A DNA stretch of 64,000 nt, from assembly GCF_000515335.1 (NCBI RefSeq), contig NZ_KI911563.1:2235604-2299603 (forward strand), given 5' to 3'. The translations under genes were made by a program, and so were the position numbers. Shown here in pieces: positions 18,273 to 28,186 of the stretch; positions within the stretch are counted from its first letter, which is position 1, and every line of letters starts with the position of its first letter. Origin of the DNA: Cohnella panacarvi Gsoil 349 (GTDB lineage Bacteria > Bacillota > Bacilli > Paenibacillales > Paenibacillaceae). A model generated the notes under the pieces. It made no database searches and was not told the origin of the DNA. It saw only the letters and a list, made by a program, of their open reading frames with translations.

Positions 18273-18751
18273 ATCCAACCTTCCTTTATGCAATATTCTT
18301 GTTTACGTATGATCTGATCTTAAGAATAATCCATCCGATTTGCAACCTCTTCGACCTTTCATGATGAAAAGAGGTGTCCCAAAGTCGATTCGACCGAGGG
18401 GCACCTCTATTTTTATTACCGATCGATCGATATCAACTAGGCCAAAGCAGCGTCATCTCATCGCTCGACACTAACTGCATGTATGGCAGGTATTCCGACC
18501 AACGGGATACTCCTTGACCTGTTAACGGTACGAAGTGCAGTTATTTTGGGAGAAAATGCGAGAACCGATGTTTCGGCGATAATGTACTGTAGTTCGTGCG
18601 GTTATTCAGGTGAAATTGGCGATCTTGCGATAACGAACTGTATTTCATGCAGTTGAAGCGGAGAACGGTTGTTGTACGTTATTCAGCGTATGCGCCCGAT
18701 CCGATCCGATCGATCGCGGACTCACGCATGAAAACCTCTTCGCCATACGCC
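18273..18751. repeat. Intergenic region: terminator and spaced palindromes
   Basis: A stem at 18370-18408 (AGAGGTG...CACCTCT) has T-rich tracts on either side and can end transcription from the GH65 gene. Four palindromes of the form AACTGYA...TGCAGTT follow near 18472, 18528, 18588 and 18634, at 46-60 bp steps. No gene is visible. Confidence 0.65.
18370..18415 (-). terminator. Probable terminator downstream of the GH65 gene
   Basis: Inverted repeat 18370-18380 / 18398-18408; the minus-strand side ends in TTTT, the plus-strand side in ATTTTTATT. The only gene pointing at it closely is the GH65 gene. Confidence 0.55.
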
Positions 18752-21058
18752 TTATCCGATTCTCGCCTCTTCAAGCTCCAGCGTAACGCCGGCCGCGTCG
18801 ATCGTATAGTCCCGGCCGTACAAGCGCACCCGAACCGGCTCGCCGGAGACGGCTTTCACCTCTACGTCCCCGCGCGATGCGCGCACGCCGAGCACCGTGC
18901 CCTTGTACTGGAACTTAAAGCTATACCCACTCCAACGCGCCGGGATCGAAGGGTTCAAGATCAAGCCGTCGGGGCCGTCGGAACGCATGCCTCCGAAGCC
19001 GTACACGATGTTCATCCAAGCCGCCGCGATCGACGTCGTGTGCAGCCCTTCCCGCGTATTGCGGTTGTAGTTGTCGAGATCGAGGCGAGTCGCGAACTCG
19101 AAAAACTTGTACGCTTCGTCGTGCTTGCCGAGCTCGGCCGCGAAGATCGAATGGATCGACGGCGACAGCGAGGACTCGTGAATGCAGCGGGACTCGTAAT
19201 ATTCGTAGTTCGCGCGTTTCGCTTCGGGCGAGAATTGCTGGTTGTACAGGAACATGAACATGAGCACGTCCGGCTGTTTGATCATGTCGTAACGATAGAT
19301 GCGGTCGTACGACCAGTTATGGTAGAGCGGGAAGTCCGTCACCGGAATCGAATGGATGTCGATGTGCGGCATATCGAAGAACCCGTCGTGCTGCTCGTAC
19401 ACGCCCGTCTCTTCGTCGAGCGGGATCTTCATGTTATCGGCCAGACGCCGCCAGCCTTTCCATTCCGCCTCCGTCACGCCAAGCCGATCCGCCAGCGACT
19501 TGAACGCCTCGGGCACGTCCTTGCGCATGCCCTCGATCGCTTCGAGCGTGTACTCGAACAGTTTTCGGGCGGTCAGGTTCAAATAGCAGTTGTTGTTGAC
19601 CATCAATTGGAACTCGTCAGGTCCCATGACCCCGTAGTACCCGAACTGCCCCGTCTTCTGTCCCCATTGGCCGCGGCTCTCGTAGAACCGGCACAGCTGC
19701 AGCAGCATCTCCATGCCTTGCTCGTGCAGGAACGCTTTATCTCCGGTTACCTTCACGTAATGCCATATCCCGTAGCCGACAGCCGTGCCGACTTGAAGCT
19801 GAAGATTCGAATGCTGCCACAGGTCGCAGCTTTCCGTGCCGTCGATCGTCGCGATCGGATAGAACGCGCCTTTGCAATCGACTTCCTTCGCCCGCTCCAG
19901 CGCATTCGGCAGCGACTTGTAGCGGAATTCGAGCAAGCTTCTGGCCGCCTTCGGATTGTTGAACAGATAGAACGGCAGGCAGTACGTCTCCGTATCCCAG
20001 AACGCGAGCCCGCGATACGCTTCGCCGGTCAAGCCTTTCGCGCCGATATTGAAGCCCGGATTGTCTCCCCGATACGTCTGATATAGTTGGAAAATACAGT
20101 AGCGGATACCTTGCTGATTGTCCGGATCGCCCTCGATCGCGATGTCCGACGTCTCCCAGATGCGCGTCCAATACGCGGTTTGATCGGCGACGAATTCGTT
20201 GAACGTCTTGATCGGCAAGGCGTCGATAACGGCAGTCACACACTCTTTCAGCGCCGCCATGTCGACGGATGCGTCCTTCTCGGCGTAGTTGACGACAAGC
20301 TTGGAGAAGTGCGAAGGCTGCCCCGGCCTCAGCGGAAGCGCGAACGCTTGCCCGACGTATTTCTCTTCCTTCACGGGCGTCGTTGCCGCATTGTGCGATG
20401 CCGACAGCGTGAAAGCCGACGCCAGTCGGTTGCCCGTGTTGATCGTCTTGGCAACGATGCTCGTCCAGCCGTTCTCCTCTCCGCTTGTTATCTCGTTCCA
20501 CAGGTTCTTGCCTTGATCCTCGTGGATCGGAGAGAAGTCAAGGCCTGCGCGGATGCGGAGGTTGCCCTCGAAATCGTCCGTTTCGAACGCGACCCGCTGG
20601 CCGCCCAAGTTCGATTGCGTCATGCTGACAAGACGCTCGAACGTGATCCGGATCGACTTGCCGCTCGCCAGATGCCAGACGAATCGACGTTCATAGACGC
20701 CGGTGCGAAAATCGACTCTGCGCATGAAGCCGGAGAACGCGCTCGTCGCCAGATCCAGCGTCTCTCCCTCTGCTTCGATGCGCGTGTGCGCCCAGTTGAC
20801 CGCGTTCGCCATGAACCGGAGCTGGCGAATGATGCCCTTGTAATGCGCGCCGAGCTTCATCTCTTCGTACAAACCGTTGAAATAGCTGCCGACGAGGCTG
20901 TCCCCGCTATAACCCTCGTCCGGAAATCCCCGTATCCCCATATATTCGTTGCCCAAGGAGAAGATCGATTCGGATACCCGGTTACGCGCGGGGTCGAAAC
21001 CCTCCTCGACGACCGCCCAAGGGTCTACCTTCAAATATTTGTCCGCTGCTTTCGCCAT
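18752..21058 (-). CDS. Glycoside hydrolase family 65 disaccharide phosphorylase
   Basis: A 768-residue cytosolic enzyme; GH65 members split alpha-glucosyl disaccharides (maltose, kojibiose, nigerose, trehalose) with phosphate. An N-terminal beta-sandwich (about 10-270) starts with VSESIFSLGNEYMGIRG. The (alpha/alpha)6 catalytic barrel contains WDTETYCLPFYLF and YYGVMGPDEF, where Glu near residue 482 is the expected general acid, followed by VNNNCYLN. A C-terminal sheet domain ends the protein. Length is normal. Most family members read GPDEYH here; GPDEFQ hints at a specificity other than plain maltose, which is inference. No sugar transporter or phosphoglucomutase gene is adjacent. No clear ribosome binding site decides the start beyond the ATG used. 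Confidence 0.88.
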   Translation of the reverse strand: MAKAADKYLKVDPWAVVEEGFDPARNRVSESIFSLGNEYMGIRGFPDEGYSGDSLVGSYFNGLYEEMKLGAHYKGIIRQLRFMANAVNWAHTRIEAEGETLDLATSAFSGFMRRVDFRTGVYERRFVWHLASGKSIRITFERLVSMTQSNLGGQRVAFETDDFEGNLRIRAGLDFSPIHEDQGKNLWNEITSGEENGWTSIVAKTINTGNRLASAFTLSASHNAATTPVKEEKYVGQAFALPLRPGQPSHFSKLVVNYAEKDASVDMAALKECVTAVIDALPIKTFNEFVADQTAYWTRIWETSDIAIEGDPDNQQGIRYCIFQLYQTYRGDNPGFNIGAKGLTGEAYRGLAFWDTETYCLPFYLFNNPKAARSLLEFRYKSLPNALERAKEVDCKGAFYPIATIDGTESCDLWQHSNLQLQVGTAVGYGIWHYVKVTGDKAFLHEQGMEMLLQLCRFYESRGQWGQKTGQFGYYGVMGPDEFQLMVNNNCYLNLTARKLFEYTLEAIEGMRKDVPEAFKSLADRLGVTEAEWKGWRRLADNMKIPLDEETGVYEQHDGFFDMPHIDIHSIPVTDFPLYHNWSYDRIYRYDMIKQPDVLMFMFLYNQQFSPEAKRANYEYYESRCIHESSLSPSIHSIFAAELGKHDEAYKFFEFATRLDLDNYNRNTREGLHTTSIAAAWMNIVYGFGGMRSDGPDGLILNPSIPARWSGYSFKFQYKGTVLGVRASRGDVEVKAVSGEPVRVRLYGRDYTIDAAGVTLELEEARIG

Positions 21059-21420
21059 GCGATTCGCCCCTCATCTGCAAGTTGGCCGCTGCGCTCACGC
21101 GTTTCGCGGCTTCTTGTGACAAGATAGCACGGCTGGTTCGGCGCATGAATGTCTGATCGCATGGAGATCGTTGGCATTATTACGGAGTTTGGTTTGGTTT
21201 GGTTTGGTTTGGTTTGGCTCCGGCTAGTCTGCCAAGTCGCAACGTCTGCGAAAATACATGTATTTTATACGTTGTCCCTCCTAGAGACTTAAATAACTGC
21301 GAAAGTGCAGTCACAGTCCTAACCAGCGCTTATTTGACCCGATAACGCAAAAATTACCTGCATGTTCGCAGGTAATTTCAATATGCTGGTCGATTTGATT
21401 CGATAACTGTACGATTGCAG
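21059..21420. repeat. Intergenic region: TTTGG tract and palindromes
   Basis: Six exact copies of TTTGG lie at 21188-21217, upstream of the GH65 gene. Palindromes follow near 21294 (CTGCGAAAGTGCAG), 21352-21377 (perfect 10-bp arms AATTACCTGC/GCAGGTAATT) and 21409. The last reaches the stop codon of the MurG-type gene and could help end its transcript. No gene seen. Confidence 0.7.
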
Positions 21421-22494
21421 CTAACGTTTCTTCGCCACGCCCTTGATCAGACTCATCAGGTTACCCAGCGTATCCGTATGCGGCGCGCCCTTCTCCATGC
21501 GGTCGATATAGGCTTGACGGTTATCGTAAAGCCGGTCAATTCGCGAGACGAGCGTGTCCGCGGTCAGATCCTCTTCCTGCAGCACGTCGCAATAGCCCGA
21601 CTTGCGGAACGATTCGGCGTTAAGCAGTTGATCGCCTCGGCTTTGCGCTCTCGTGAGCGGGATCAGCAGCATCGGCTTGCGCAGGTGCAGAAACTCGAAG
21701 ATGGAGTTGGCTCCCGCGCGGGAGACGACGAGATCGGTCATCGCGAGGATGTCCGGCAATTCGTCTTGCACGTATTCGATTTGCAGGTAGCCCGGCGCCT
21801 TTACGGAGTCGTCCGTCTGCCCTTTCCCGCACAGATGCACGATCTGGAACCGCCCGGTCAATCGTTCCAGCGACTCTCTCACCGCGAGGTTGATTCGGCG
21901 CGAGCCTAAGCTGCCGCCCATGATGAGCATGACCGGCTTGCGATCCGTGAACCCGCTCCACGCCCGCCCTCCGGCCGCGTTGCCGCGGCCCAGCGCCTCA
22001 CGGATGACCGGACCGACGTAGTACGCCTTCTTCTTCGGAAGATGCCGCTCCGTGTCCGGGAACGTCGTGCACACCTTCGTCGCGAACGGAATCGCGATCT
22101 TATTCGCGAGTCCCGGCGTCACGTCCGATTCGTGAATGACGACCGGCACCCGGTTCAGCTTGGCGCCCAGCACGACCGGAACGGAAACGAACCCGCCTTT
22201 GGAAAAAATCACGTCCGGTTTGCCCCGCTTGATCGCGCGGTACGCATCGAATACGCCTTTGACGACCCGAAACGGGTCTTTGATGTTGTTCCAGTCCAAA
22301 TACCTGCGCAGCTTGCCCGTCGCGATCCCGTGATACCTCACGTTCGGAACGTCCGCGATCAATTGTTTCTCGATACCCGCATGCGAGCCGATATATTCAA
22401 CGGTCCAGTCTTCCGACTGGAACCTTGGTATTAACGCCAAATTCACCGTTACGTGACCGGCCGACCCGCCGCCCGTAAACATGATCTTCTTCAT
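21421..22494 (-). CDS. murG: MurG-type UDP-GlcNAc transferase (lipid II synthesis or paralogue)
   Basis: A 357-residue GT28 glycosyltransferase expected to add GlcNAc to undecaprenyl-PP-MurNAc-peptide at the inner membrane face. Visible are the N-terminal [14 protein letters not shown] (MurG has GGTGGHxxPALA), [30 protein letters not shown], and the UDP-binding [23 protein letters not shown]. The altered G-loop ([11 protein letters not shown] in place of the Pro-Ala) fits the second MurG group found in Bacillus cereus-type and clostridial genomes. The gene stands outside a division cluster, so it may be a paralogue. It is 18 nt downstream of proS. Confidence 0.85.
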   Translation of the reverse strand: MKKIMFTGGGSAGHVTVNLALIPRFQSEDWTVEYIGSHAGIEKQLIADVPNVRYHGIATGKLRRYLDWNNIKDPFRVVKGVFDAYRAIKRGKPDVIFSKGGFVSVPVVLGAKLNRVPVVIHESDVTPGLANKIAIPFATKVCTTFPDTERHLPKKKAYYVGPVIREALGRGNAAGGRAWSGFTDRKPVMLIMGGSLGSRRINLAVRESLERLTGRFQIVHLCGKGQTDDSVKAPGYLQIEYVQDELPDILAMTDLVVSRAGANSIFEFLHLRKPMLLIPLTRAQSRGDQLLNAESFRKSGYCDVLQEEDLTADTLVSRIDRLYDNRQAYIDRMEKGAPHTDTLGNLMSLIKGVAKKR

Positions 22495-22512
22495 TATGCC
22501 GCTCCCATCCGT

Positions 22513-24237
22513 CTAACCGATACTGTTCATCTTCTCCATTATACGCCGAGTAGCTTCGTCTATGGGTATCGTATTTTTGAGCGTTTGGTTGCGGAATTTG
22601 AACTCGACGAGCCCTTCGCCGGCCTGCTTGCCGACGACGACCTGCATCGGAATGCCGAACAAGTCCGCGTCCTTGAACTTCACGCCCGGACGTTCGTCGC
22701 GATCGTCAAGGAGCACTTCGATCCCGCGTGCGGATAGCTCTTGGTAGAGACGTTCCGCCGCCTGCATCTGCGTCTCGTCTTTGATAGACACCGGAATCAG
22801 ATGGACATGGAACGGCGCGATCGCGAGCGGCCAGACGAGCCCGCCCGCGTCGTGGTTCTGCTCCGCGATCGCGGACAGCATGCGGGAAACGCCGATGCCG
22901 TAGCAGCCCATGATCGCGGCTTGCCGCTTGCCTTCGGCGTTCAGGAACGCCGCGCCCAGCTTCTCGCTATACTTCGTGCCGAGCTTGAATACGTGTCCGA
23001 CTTCGATGCCGCGATTGAACGCGAGCGTGCCTTCCTCGCAACGCGGGCATGGGTCGCGCTCCGCAACGTTGCGGAAGTCGCCGATCTGCGCGTGCGGGAT
23101 GTCGCGTAACGGTTGAACGTTGCGCAAGTGGAAATCTCGCTCGTTCGCTCCCGCAACGCCGCCAGACATGCGCGCTACCGCAATGTCTGCCAGTATTGGG
23201 AGGTCTAAGCCAATCGGGCCGAGGAATCCGACAGCCGCGCCCGTCAGGCGCTCGATCGTATCCGCGTCCGCCATCTCGAAGTTTGCCGCGCCGCCGAAGT
23301 AATGGCGAACTTTAATCTCGTTAACGTCGTGATCGCCGCGAACGAGAATCGCAACCGGTTTGCCGTCGACGAGCGCGACGATCGTCTTGATGAGCTCGTT
23401 AGCGTGGATATCGAGCGCCGCGACCAGTTCGTTGATCGTGCGGATATTCGGCGTGTGGATTTTTTCGGGTTGCGGGATAACGGAGGTACGATCGGTCGAT
23501 GTCTGCGCGCCTCTGTCCCCCGCGCGAGCCTTTTCCAGGTTGGATGCATAGTCGCAGTGCGTGCAGCTCGCGATCGTATCCTCCCCGATGTCGGCGAGCG
23601 CCATGAACTCGTGCGTGCTTCCTTCGCCGCCGATCGCTCCCGCGTCGGCTTCCACCGGACGAACGTTCAAGCCGCAGCGCGCGAAGATTGCGCCATAAGC
23701 CTCGTACATCCGCCAGTAAGTGCGGTTCAAGCCCTCCCAGCTCGTATCGAACGAGTACGCGTCCTTCATCAAGAACTCACGTCCCCGCAGCAGCCCGAAC
23801 CTCGGACGCCGCTCGTCGCGGTACTTCGTCTGGATTTGATAGAGCGTCACCGGAAGCTTCCGGTACGACTGAATCTCGTCGCGCACGAGCGCCGTAATAA
23901 CCTCCTCGTGCGTCGGACCGAGCGCGAACGCCCGGTCGTGCCGATCGCTCAGCCGAATCAGCTCCGGCCCGTATACGTCGTATCGTCCCGACTCCTGCCA
24001 CAGCTCCGCCGGTTGCATGGCCGGCATGAGCAGCTCCTGCGCGCCCGCCGCATCCATCTCCTGCCGGACGATACTCTCTAGTTTGCGAAGCACTCGCCAC
24101 CCTAGCGGCAAATATGTATAGATACCCGCCGCCAATTGCCGAATGAATCCCGCGCGCAGCAACAGTTGGTGGCTGATCGCCTCCGAATCGGCCGGCGCCT
24201 CGCGCAGAGTTGGCGCGAGCAGTGTATTCTGACGCAT
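22513..24237 (-). CDS. proS: Prolyl-tRNA synthetase, bacterial type with editing domain
   Basis: A 574-residue class II synthetase charging tRNA-Pro. Motif 2 is visible in TKYRDERRPRFGLLRGREFLMKDAYSF. An inserted editing (INS) domain follows about residues 220-400, with the C-terminal anticodon-binding domain after MGCYGIGVSRMLSAIAEQ. Length matches the E. coli enzyme (572). The chosen ATG (MRQNTLL) has AAGGAGG upstream; the open frame reaches 44 codons further into the leader without meaning. Expression is expected to be controlled by the T-box leader at 24310-24575. Confidence 0.95.
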   Translation of the reverse strand: MRQNTLLAPTLREAPADSEAISHQLLLRAGFIRQLAAGIYTYLPLGWRVLRKLESIVRQEMDAAGAQELLMPAMQPAELWQESGRYDVYGPELIRLSDRHDRAFALGPTHEEVITALVRDEIQSYRKLPVTLYQIQTKYRDERRPRFGLLRGREFLMKDAYSFDTSWEGLNRTYWRMYEAYGAIFARCGLNVRPVEADAGAIGGEGSTHEFMALADIGEDTIASCTHCDYASNLEKARAGDRGAQTSTDRTSVIPQPEKIHTPNIRTINELVAALDIHANELIKTIVALVDGKPVAILVRGDHDVNEIKVRHYFGGAANFEMADADTIERLTGAAVGFLGPIGLDLPILADIAVARMSGGVAGANERDFHLRNVQPLRDIPHAQIGDFRNVAERDPCPRCEEGTLAFNRGIEVGHVFKLGTKYSEKLGAAFLNAEGKRQAAIMGCYGIGVSRMLSAIAEQNHDAGGLVWPLAIAPFHVHLIPVSIKDETQMQAAERLYQELSARGIEVLLDDRDERPGVKFKDADLFGIPMQVVVGKQAGEGLVEFKFRNQTLKNTIPIDEATRRIMEKMNSIG

Positions 24238-24309
24238 GATGATTGCCTCCTTCATTAGGGAAGATGTTTCATGAGTTCCGTTATCTGGGGATCCGTGTTT
24301 GCACCGTTC

Positions 24310-24575
24310 GCCCCCCGAACGCCAAAAAGCGCACTCGTCAGGGACGAATGCGCTCGCTCGTGGTACCACCCTAGTTCAACCGAGCAGGCAGCATCAAGCA
24401 CCCTGTCGGTTCTCGTTGGATAACGGGAAGATCCCGGCGGCGGATACTCGATTCTCCGCGGCAGCTCGCAAGGCGGGGTGCGTCCATTCGCATCGGGAAG
24501 CCTTGCAGCCTAGGGCTTCCTCTCTGTACGACCGAGCTTGAACGACGTTTCCTTGGGTCATTGCTGTTCGATATG
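24310..24575 (-). promoter_or_regulatory. T-box riboswitch leader of proS
   Basis: On the minus strand the conserved T-box element AGGGTGGTACCACG occupies 24359-24372 and is followed by a GC-rich terminator hairpin (24328-24354) and TTTTT (24324-24328). The upstream region to about 24575 forms long stems (GGAAGCCC...GGCTTCC) expected of stem I. Uncharged tRNA should pair with the T-box and favour the antiterminator. The specifier codon, expected to be a proline CCN triplet, was not placed with certainty. Confidence 0.92.
24328..24372 (-). terminator. T-box antiterminator/terminator segment
   Basis: The 14-nt T-box and the hairpin AGCGCATTCGTCC...CGAGTGCGCT with a T-run form the mutually exclusive pair typical of T-box leaders. 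Confidence 0.85.
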
Positions 24576-24708
24576 GGAGTTGCTATTGGATAGTAATCTA
24601 ACGCATTCGCGATAAGGTGTCAAGAACAGATGCCCGCATTTGCGATCCGTTTCCCGATGTGCTTAACTGATTCCATAATGCGATTCAGTCAGCTTAGGAG
24701 GAATCTTC

Positions 24709-25701
24709 ATGCGATTCGTCGATAACGGCAACATTCACGATCCCGCCTTGAACCTCGCGCTCGAGGAGTACATCCTGCGGAAGCTCCCCGCGGAGGACGA
24801 CTATCTTCTTTTCTACATTAACGAGCCTTCCATCATCATCGGCAAAAACCAGAACACCGCCGAGGAAGTCAACGCTTCCTACGTCGCCGACAACGGCATC
24901 CGCGTCGTGCGGCGGCTATCCGGCGGCGGCGCGGTATACCACGATCTTGGCAACCTGAATTTCAGCTTCATCACGCGCGACGACGGCAAATCGTTCCATA
25001 ACTTCCGCAAGTTCACCGAGCCGGTCGTAGCCGCCCTGCGCAAGCTTGGCGTGGAGGCCGAGCTCAGCGGACGCAACGATCTGCAAGTCGGCGAACGCAA
25101 AATATCCGGCAACGCGCAGTTCGCCTCCAAAGGCCGCATGTTCAGCCACGGCACGCTGCTGTTCGACTCCGAGGTCGAGGCGATCGTCTCGGCGCTGAAC
25201 GTCGACCCTTCCAAGTTCGCGTCCAAGGCGACGAAGTCGGTACGCAGCCGCGTCGCCAACATCGCCGAGTTTCTCGCCGAGCCGATGACGATGGAGCAGT
25301 TCCGCCAATCGCTGCTCAAGTCGATCTTCGCGGACGAGCCTGAAATTCCGGAGTACAAGCTGAGCGAACAACAATGGGCGGAAGCGCGCGCGCTCGCCGA
25401 CGAAAGATACCGTTCCTGGGACTGGAACTACGGACGTTCCCCGGCGTTCAACGTGAAGCAGAAACAACGCGTCGAGGGCGCGGGCACGTACGACGTGCGG
25501 CTCAACGTGGAAGGCGGAATCGTGAAGGAAGCCGCCATCTACGGCGACTTCTTCGGCACGGGCGAAGTGTCCGATATCGCGGCCAAGCTGATCGGCGTCC
25601 GCTATGACGCCGCGTCTCTCGCCGCCGCGCTGGAGGGCGTCGATCTGCGGGCGTACCTCGGCCCGATTCCCCGCGAGGATTTCTTGGCTCTGCTCGTATA
25701 G
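24709..25701 (+). CDS. lplJ: Lipoate--protein ligase
   Basis: A 330-residue ATP-dependent ligase that attaches lipoate (via lipoyl-AMP) to E2 and GcvH proteins. The lipoate-binding loop is RRLSGGGAVYHDLGNLNFSF (near residues 65-85), and the conserved Lys lies in GRNDLQVGERKISGNAQ near 130. A small C-terminal accessory domain (about 245-330) is typical of the LplA/LplJ class. AGGAGG is seven nt before the ATG. The gene is monocistronic, with a strong terminator behind it. Confidence 0.92.
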   Translation: MRFVDNGNIHDPALNLALEEYILRKLPAEDDYLLFYINEPSIIIGKNQNTAEEVNASYVADNGIRVVRRLSGGGAVYHDLGNLNFSFITRDDGKSFHNFRKFTEPVVAALRKLGVEAELSGRNDLQVGERKISGNAQFASKGRMFSHGTLLFDSEVEAIVSALNVDPSKFASKATKSVRSRVANIAEFLAEPMTMEQFRQSLLKSIFADEPEIPEYKLSEQQWAEARALADERYRSWDWNYGRSPAFNVKQKQRVEGAGTYDVRLNVEGGIVKEAAIYGDFFGTGEVSDIAAKLIGVRYDAASLAAALEGVDLRAYLGPIPREDFLALLV

Positions 25702-25714
25702 ACGTATGCAAAGA

Positions 25715-25747
25715 AACAACCGCTCCGTCACCGGAAGCGGTTGTTTG
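25715..25747. terminator. Bidirectional terminator between lplJ and the MATE gene
   Basis: An inverted repeat, AAACAACCGCT...AGCGGTTGTTT, lies between convergent genes; the arms themselves supply A- and T-rich ends in both directions. Confidence 0.8.
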
Positions 25748-25754
25748 GTAAACC

Positions 25755-27119
25755 TTACATATGCATCGCGGCGGGAGCGGCATTGGCTTTGCCCGTTACG
25801 ACGCTGAGCTTCGACCAATCGAGCTTTAAATACCGCAACGAGTTGATAGCCGCCGTTAGCGTGATCGACATGCAAAGCGCGGTCCAAGCTCCCGTCTGAC
25901 CGAAATCGAACACTTGCGTCAAGATGACCGCGCACGGAATGAAGAACAGCCAGTTGGTTGCGAACGCCGTTCTCGATAGGAATGTCGTATCCCCGATGCC
26001 GCGCAATCCGCCGCCGAAAATAATGTTCGCTCCCGTGCACAATTGAACGAAAGCCGTCAGCTGAATAAGCGAGACCGCGGTCGTATAGACGGCTTCCTCG
26101 GTCGTGTACATCTTCGCGAGCGGCAACGCGAACAGGAAGAATACGATCGAGATGAGCGCCATGAAAATAAGTCCCAAATAGACGGTCACGATGCCGAAGC
26201 GGCGAGCTTCCACCCGGTTGCCTTTGCCGATTTCTTGACCGACTCCGATGGTGGCCGCGGCTCCGAATCCGTTCGACGGCATGAATCCGAACGATAGGAC
26301 GTTCAAAGCGATCTCGTTGGCCGCGATCGCCGTCGTGCCCAGATGCGTGATGCATGCGGTAAACACGAGCATTCCCATACTGTTCGACACTTCCATGATG
26401 CCGAGCTTCATGCTTTCGAAAGATACCAAGCGAATTTGCGGGCGTTCTATCGGTACCCATTCGCGCGTCTGATATTTTTCATGCATATAACGATAGTGTA
26501 CAAGCAAGCACAATAGCATCGTCGCCGCCTCCGCGATGACCATGCTCCAAGCCGCCCCTTGCAGCCCCAGCTCCGGGAATCCGAACTCTCCGTAAGCCAG
26601 CACGTAGGTCAAGATGACGACTAGCCCGCTGTTGATCAAGGATAACGTCATCGGCGTCTTTGTATCTCCGACCGCCCGCATGAAAGCGAAGTACACGGTG
26701 TTGAACATCCCGAACGCAAGCGCCAGCATCCGGACTTGCAAATAAGGCGTCCCCAGATCGAGTATCGATTCGTTGGAGCCCATCGCCCATAAGATCCCGT
26801 ACGGCAGGAAGAAGCTGCCCGCGATCAACACGATCCCTTGCACCGCGGTGATGAGCAGCGCGATCTGCATTCGCTGATTGCCCTGGCGCATATCGTCTTG
26901 GCCGTAGTTTTGGGCGACCAAGTAGTTGATCGCGCCTTGCACGCCGGAGAACAACGCCCAAAGGTTGTACATGATAATATTCACGATGCCGACGACGGCA
27001 ATCGCCGCCGCTCCGAGTTTACCGACGATCATGAGGACCAATAGTCCGGTGAACGTCATGGATGAGAACGTAGCGATCGACGGAATGGCTAACTTCAAGA
27101 TGTGTTTGACTAGTTGCAT
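25755..27119 (-). CDS. MATE-family multidrug efflux transporter
   Basis: A 454-residue, twelve-helix antiporter of the MATE (NorM/DinF) family. It shows the two-bundle structure with the repeated pattern near GAINYLVAQNYGQDD (first half) and GAAATIGVGQEIGKGNRVEAR (second half), plus FMRAVGDTKTPMTLSL. Family members export cationic drugs with Na+ or H+. Only a weak ribosome binding site is seen. No regulator is adjacent. Confidence 0.9.
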   Translation of the reverse strand: MQLVKHILKLAIPSIATFSSMTFTGLLVLMIVGKLGAAAIAVVGIVNIIMYNLWALFSGVQGAINYLVAQNYGQDDMRQGNQRMQIALLITAVQGIVLIAGSFFLPYGILWAMGSNESILDLGTPYLQVRMLALAFGMFNTVYFAFMRAVGDTKTPMTLSLINSGLVVILTYVLAYGEFGFPELGLQGAAWSMVIAEAATMLLCLLVHYRYMHEKYQTREWVPIERPQIRLVSFESMKLGIMEVSNSMGMLVFTACITHLGTTAIAANEIALNVLSFGFMPSNGFGAAATIGVGQEIGKGNRVEARRFGIVTVYLGLIFMALISIVFFLFALPLAKMYTTEEAVYTTAVSLIQLTAFVQLCTGANIIFGGGLRGIGDTTFLSRTAFATNWLFFIPCAVILTQVFDFGQTGAWTALCMSITLTAAINSLRYLKLDWSKLSVVTGKANAAPAAMHM

Positions 27120-27220
27120 GGGATCACTCTGCCCTTCTCAGTCCCTCATTATAGACGGAGAGCGCAAGAAGTCAATACATTGTTTATTGGTTAAACGAAA
27201 TAATATAACGTAGCTCATCA

Positions 27221-28186
27221 TCACTGCCGAACGCTTAACACCACGTTTCCTTTCTTATGGCCTTGTTCTACGTAACGGTGAGCCTCGGCCGCTTGCTCCA
27301 GCGGATAACGGCGATCGATGACCGCACGCAGCTCTCCGGCTTCGATGAGTTCCTTCAAATAGAGCAAGTCTTCCGGGTTTTCCTTCACTCCTCCCCCGAT
27401 CACCTTCTTGCTGCTCGTCAAGTTGATCCATTGCCCGCGAACGATTGGCAACAGTCTCACTTGAGCGGATTGCAGATAAAGGCCGTTAGGCGACAGACGC
27501 TTCAAGCATGCCTGGAATGGACTCTTCCCGACCGTGTCGAGAATAATATCGTAAGCCGGACCATCATCCGATATCCGATCCTTCGTATAGTCGATGACCC
27601 GGTCGGCGCCGAGCGATCTCACCAATTCCACGTTCGACGTGCTGCATACTCCGGTCACTTCCGCGCCAAAATGCTTAGCCAGCTGTACCGCATATGTCCC
27701 TACGCTACCTGAAGCGCCATAGACGAGAACGCGATGATCGCGTTGAATGCGGCCTTTCCTAAGAAATTGCAATGCCGTTAAGGCGCCAACCGGAACAGCG
27801 GCAGCCTCCTCGAACGTCATGTTCGCCGGCTTTAAGGTGACGCTGCCTGTCTCGGGCAAGCATTTGTATTCGGCATAGGCGCCGAATTGTAAGCCGCAAG
27901 ATGCAAAGACCTCATCGCCGGACTTGAATCGAGTCACCTTACTGCCCGTCGCTTCGACCACGCCGGCCAGTTCGAATCCAAGAATAGGGACGCGTTTCGG
28001 TTTCAACAGCCCGTTGAACAGCCGCGCCAAGAAAGGATCCGCCTTGCGCAAGCGCCAATCTCCCGCCGCGGCGGTTGCCGCATAGACCTGGATCAGGATC
28101 TCGTCTTCCTTGGGAACCGGTTTGGCAACCTCCCGCAGTTGCAACACGTCCGGCGGTCCGTACCGTTCGTATACGATAGCTTTCAT
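27221..28186 (-). CDS. Zinc-independent NAD(P)-dependent alcohol dehydrogenase / quinone oxidoreductase
   Basis: A 321-residue medium-chain reductase. The catalytic N-terminal domain begins [15 protein letters not shown] and the Rossmann part carries [20 protein letters not shown]. The structural-zinc Cys cluster is missing, which fits the quinone oxidoreductase branch. The ATG has GGAGG upstream and overlaps the DUF2306 stop by 4 bp (ATGA), so it is the last gene of a coupled operon. Substrate unknown. Confidence 0.88.
   Translation of the reverse strand: MKAIVYERYGPPDVLQLREVAKPVPKEDEILIQVYAATAAAGDWRLRKADPFLARLFNGLLKPKRVPILGFELAGVVEATGSKVTRFKSGDEVFASCGLQFGAYAEYKCLPETGSVTLKPANMTFEEAAAVPVGALTALQFLRKGRIQRDHRVLVYGASGSVGTYAVQLAKHFGAEVTGVCSTSNVELVRSLGADRVIDYTKDRISDDGPAYDIILDTVGKSPFQACLKRLSPNGLYLQSAQVRLLPIVRGQWINLTSSKKVIGGGVKENPEDLLYLKELIEAGELRAVIDRRYPLEQAAEAHRYVEQGHKKGNVVLSVRQ

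Noticed and set aside
18460..18660. CRISPR array
   Set aside because: The palindromes are only 14-20 bp, differ from copy to copy, and no cas gene is in the window. Regular spacing alone is not enough.
18647..20086. 479-residue plus-strand frame opposite the GH65 gene
   Set aside because: It is an antisense shadow of a well-supported GH65 gene with Arg/His-rich composition typical of shadows.
24916..26460. 514-residue minus-strand frame over lplJ and the MATE gene
   Set aside because: It is antisense to lplJ and out of frame with the MATE gene; both have clear family motifs in their own frames.
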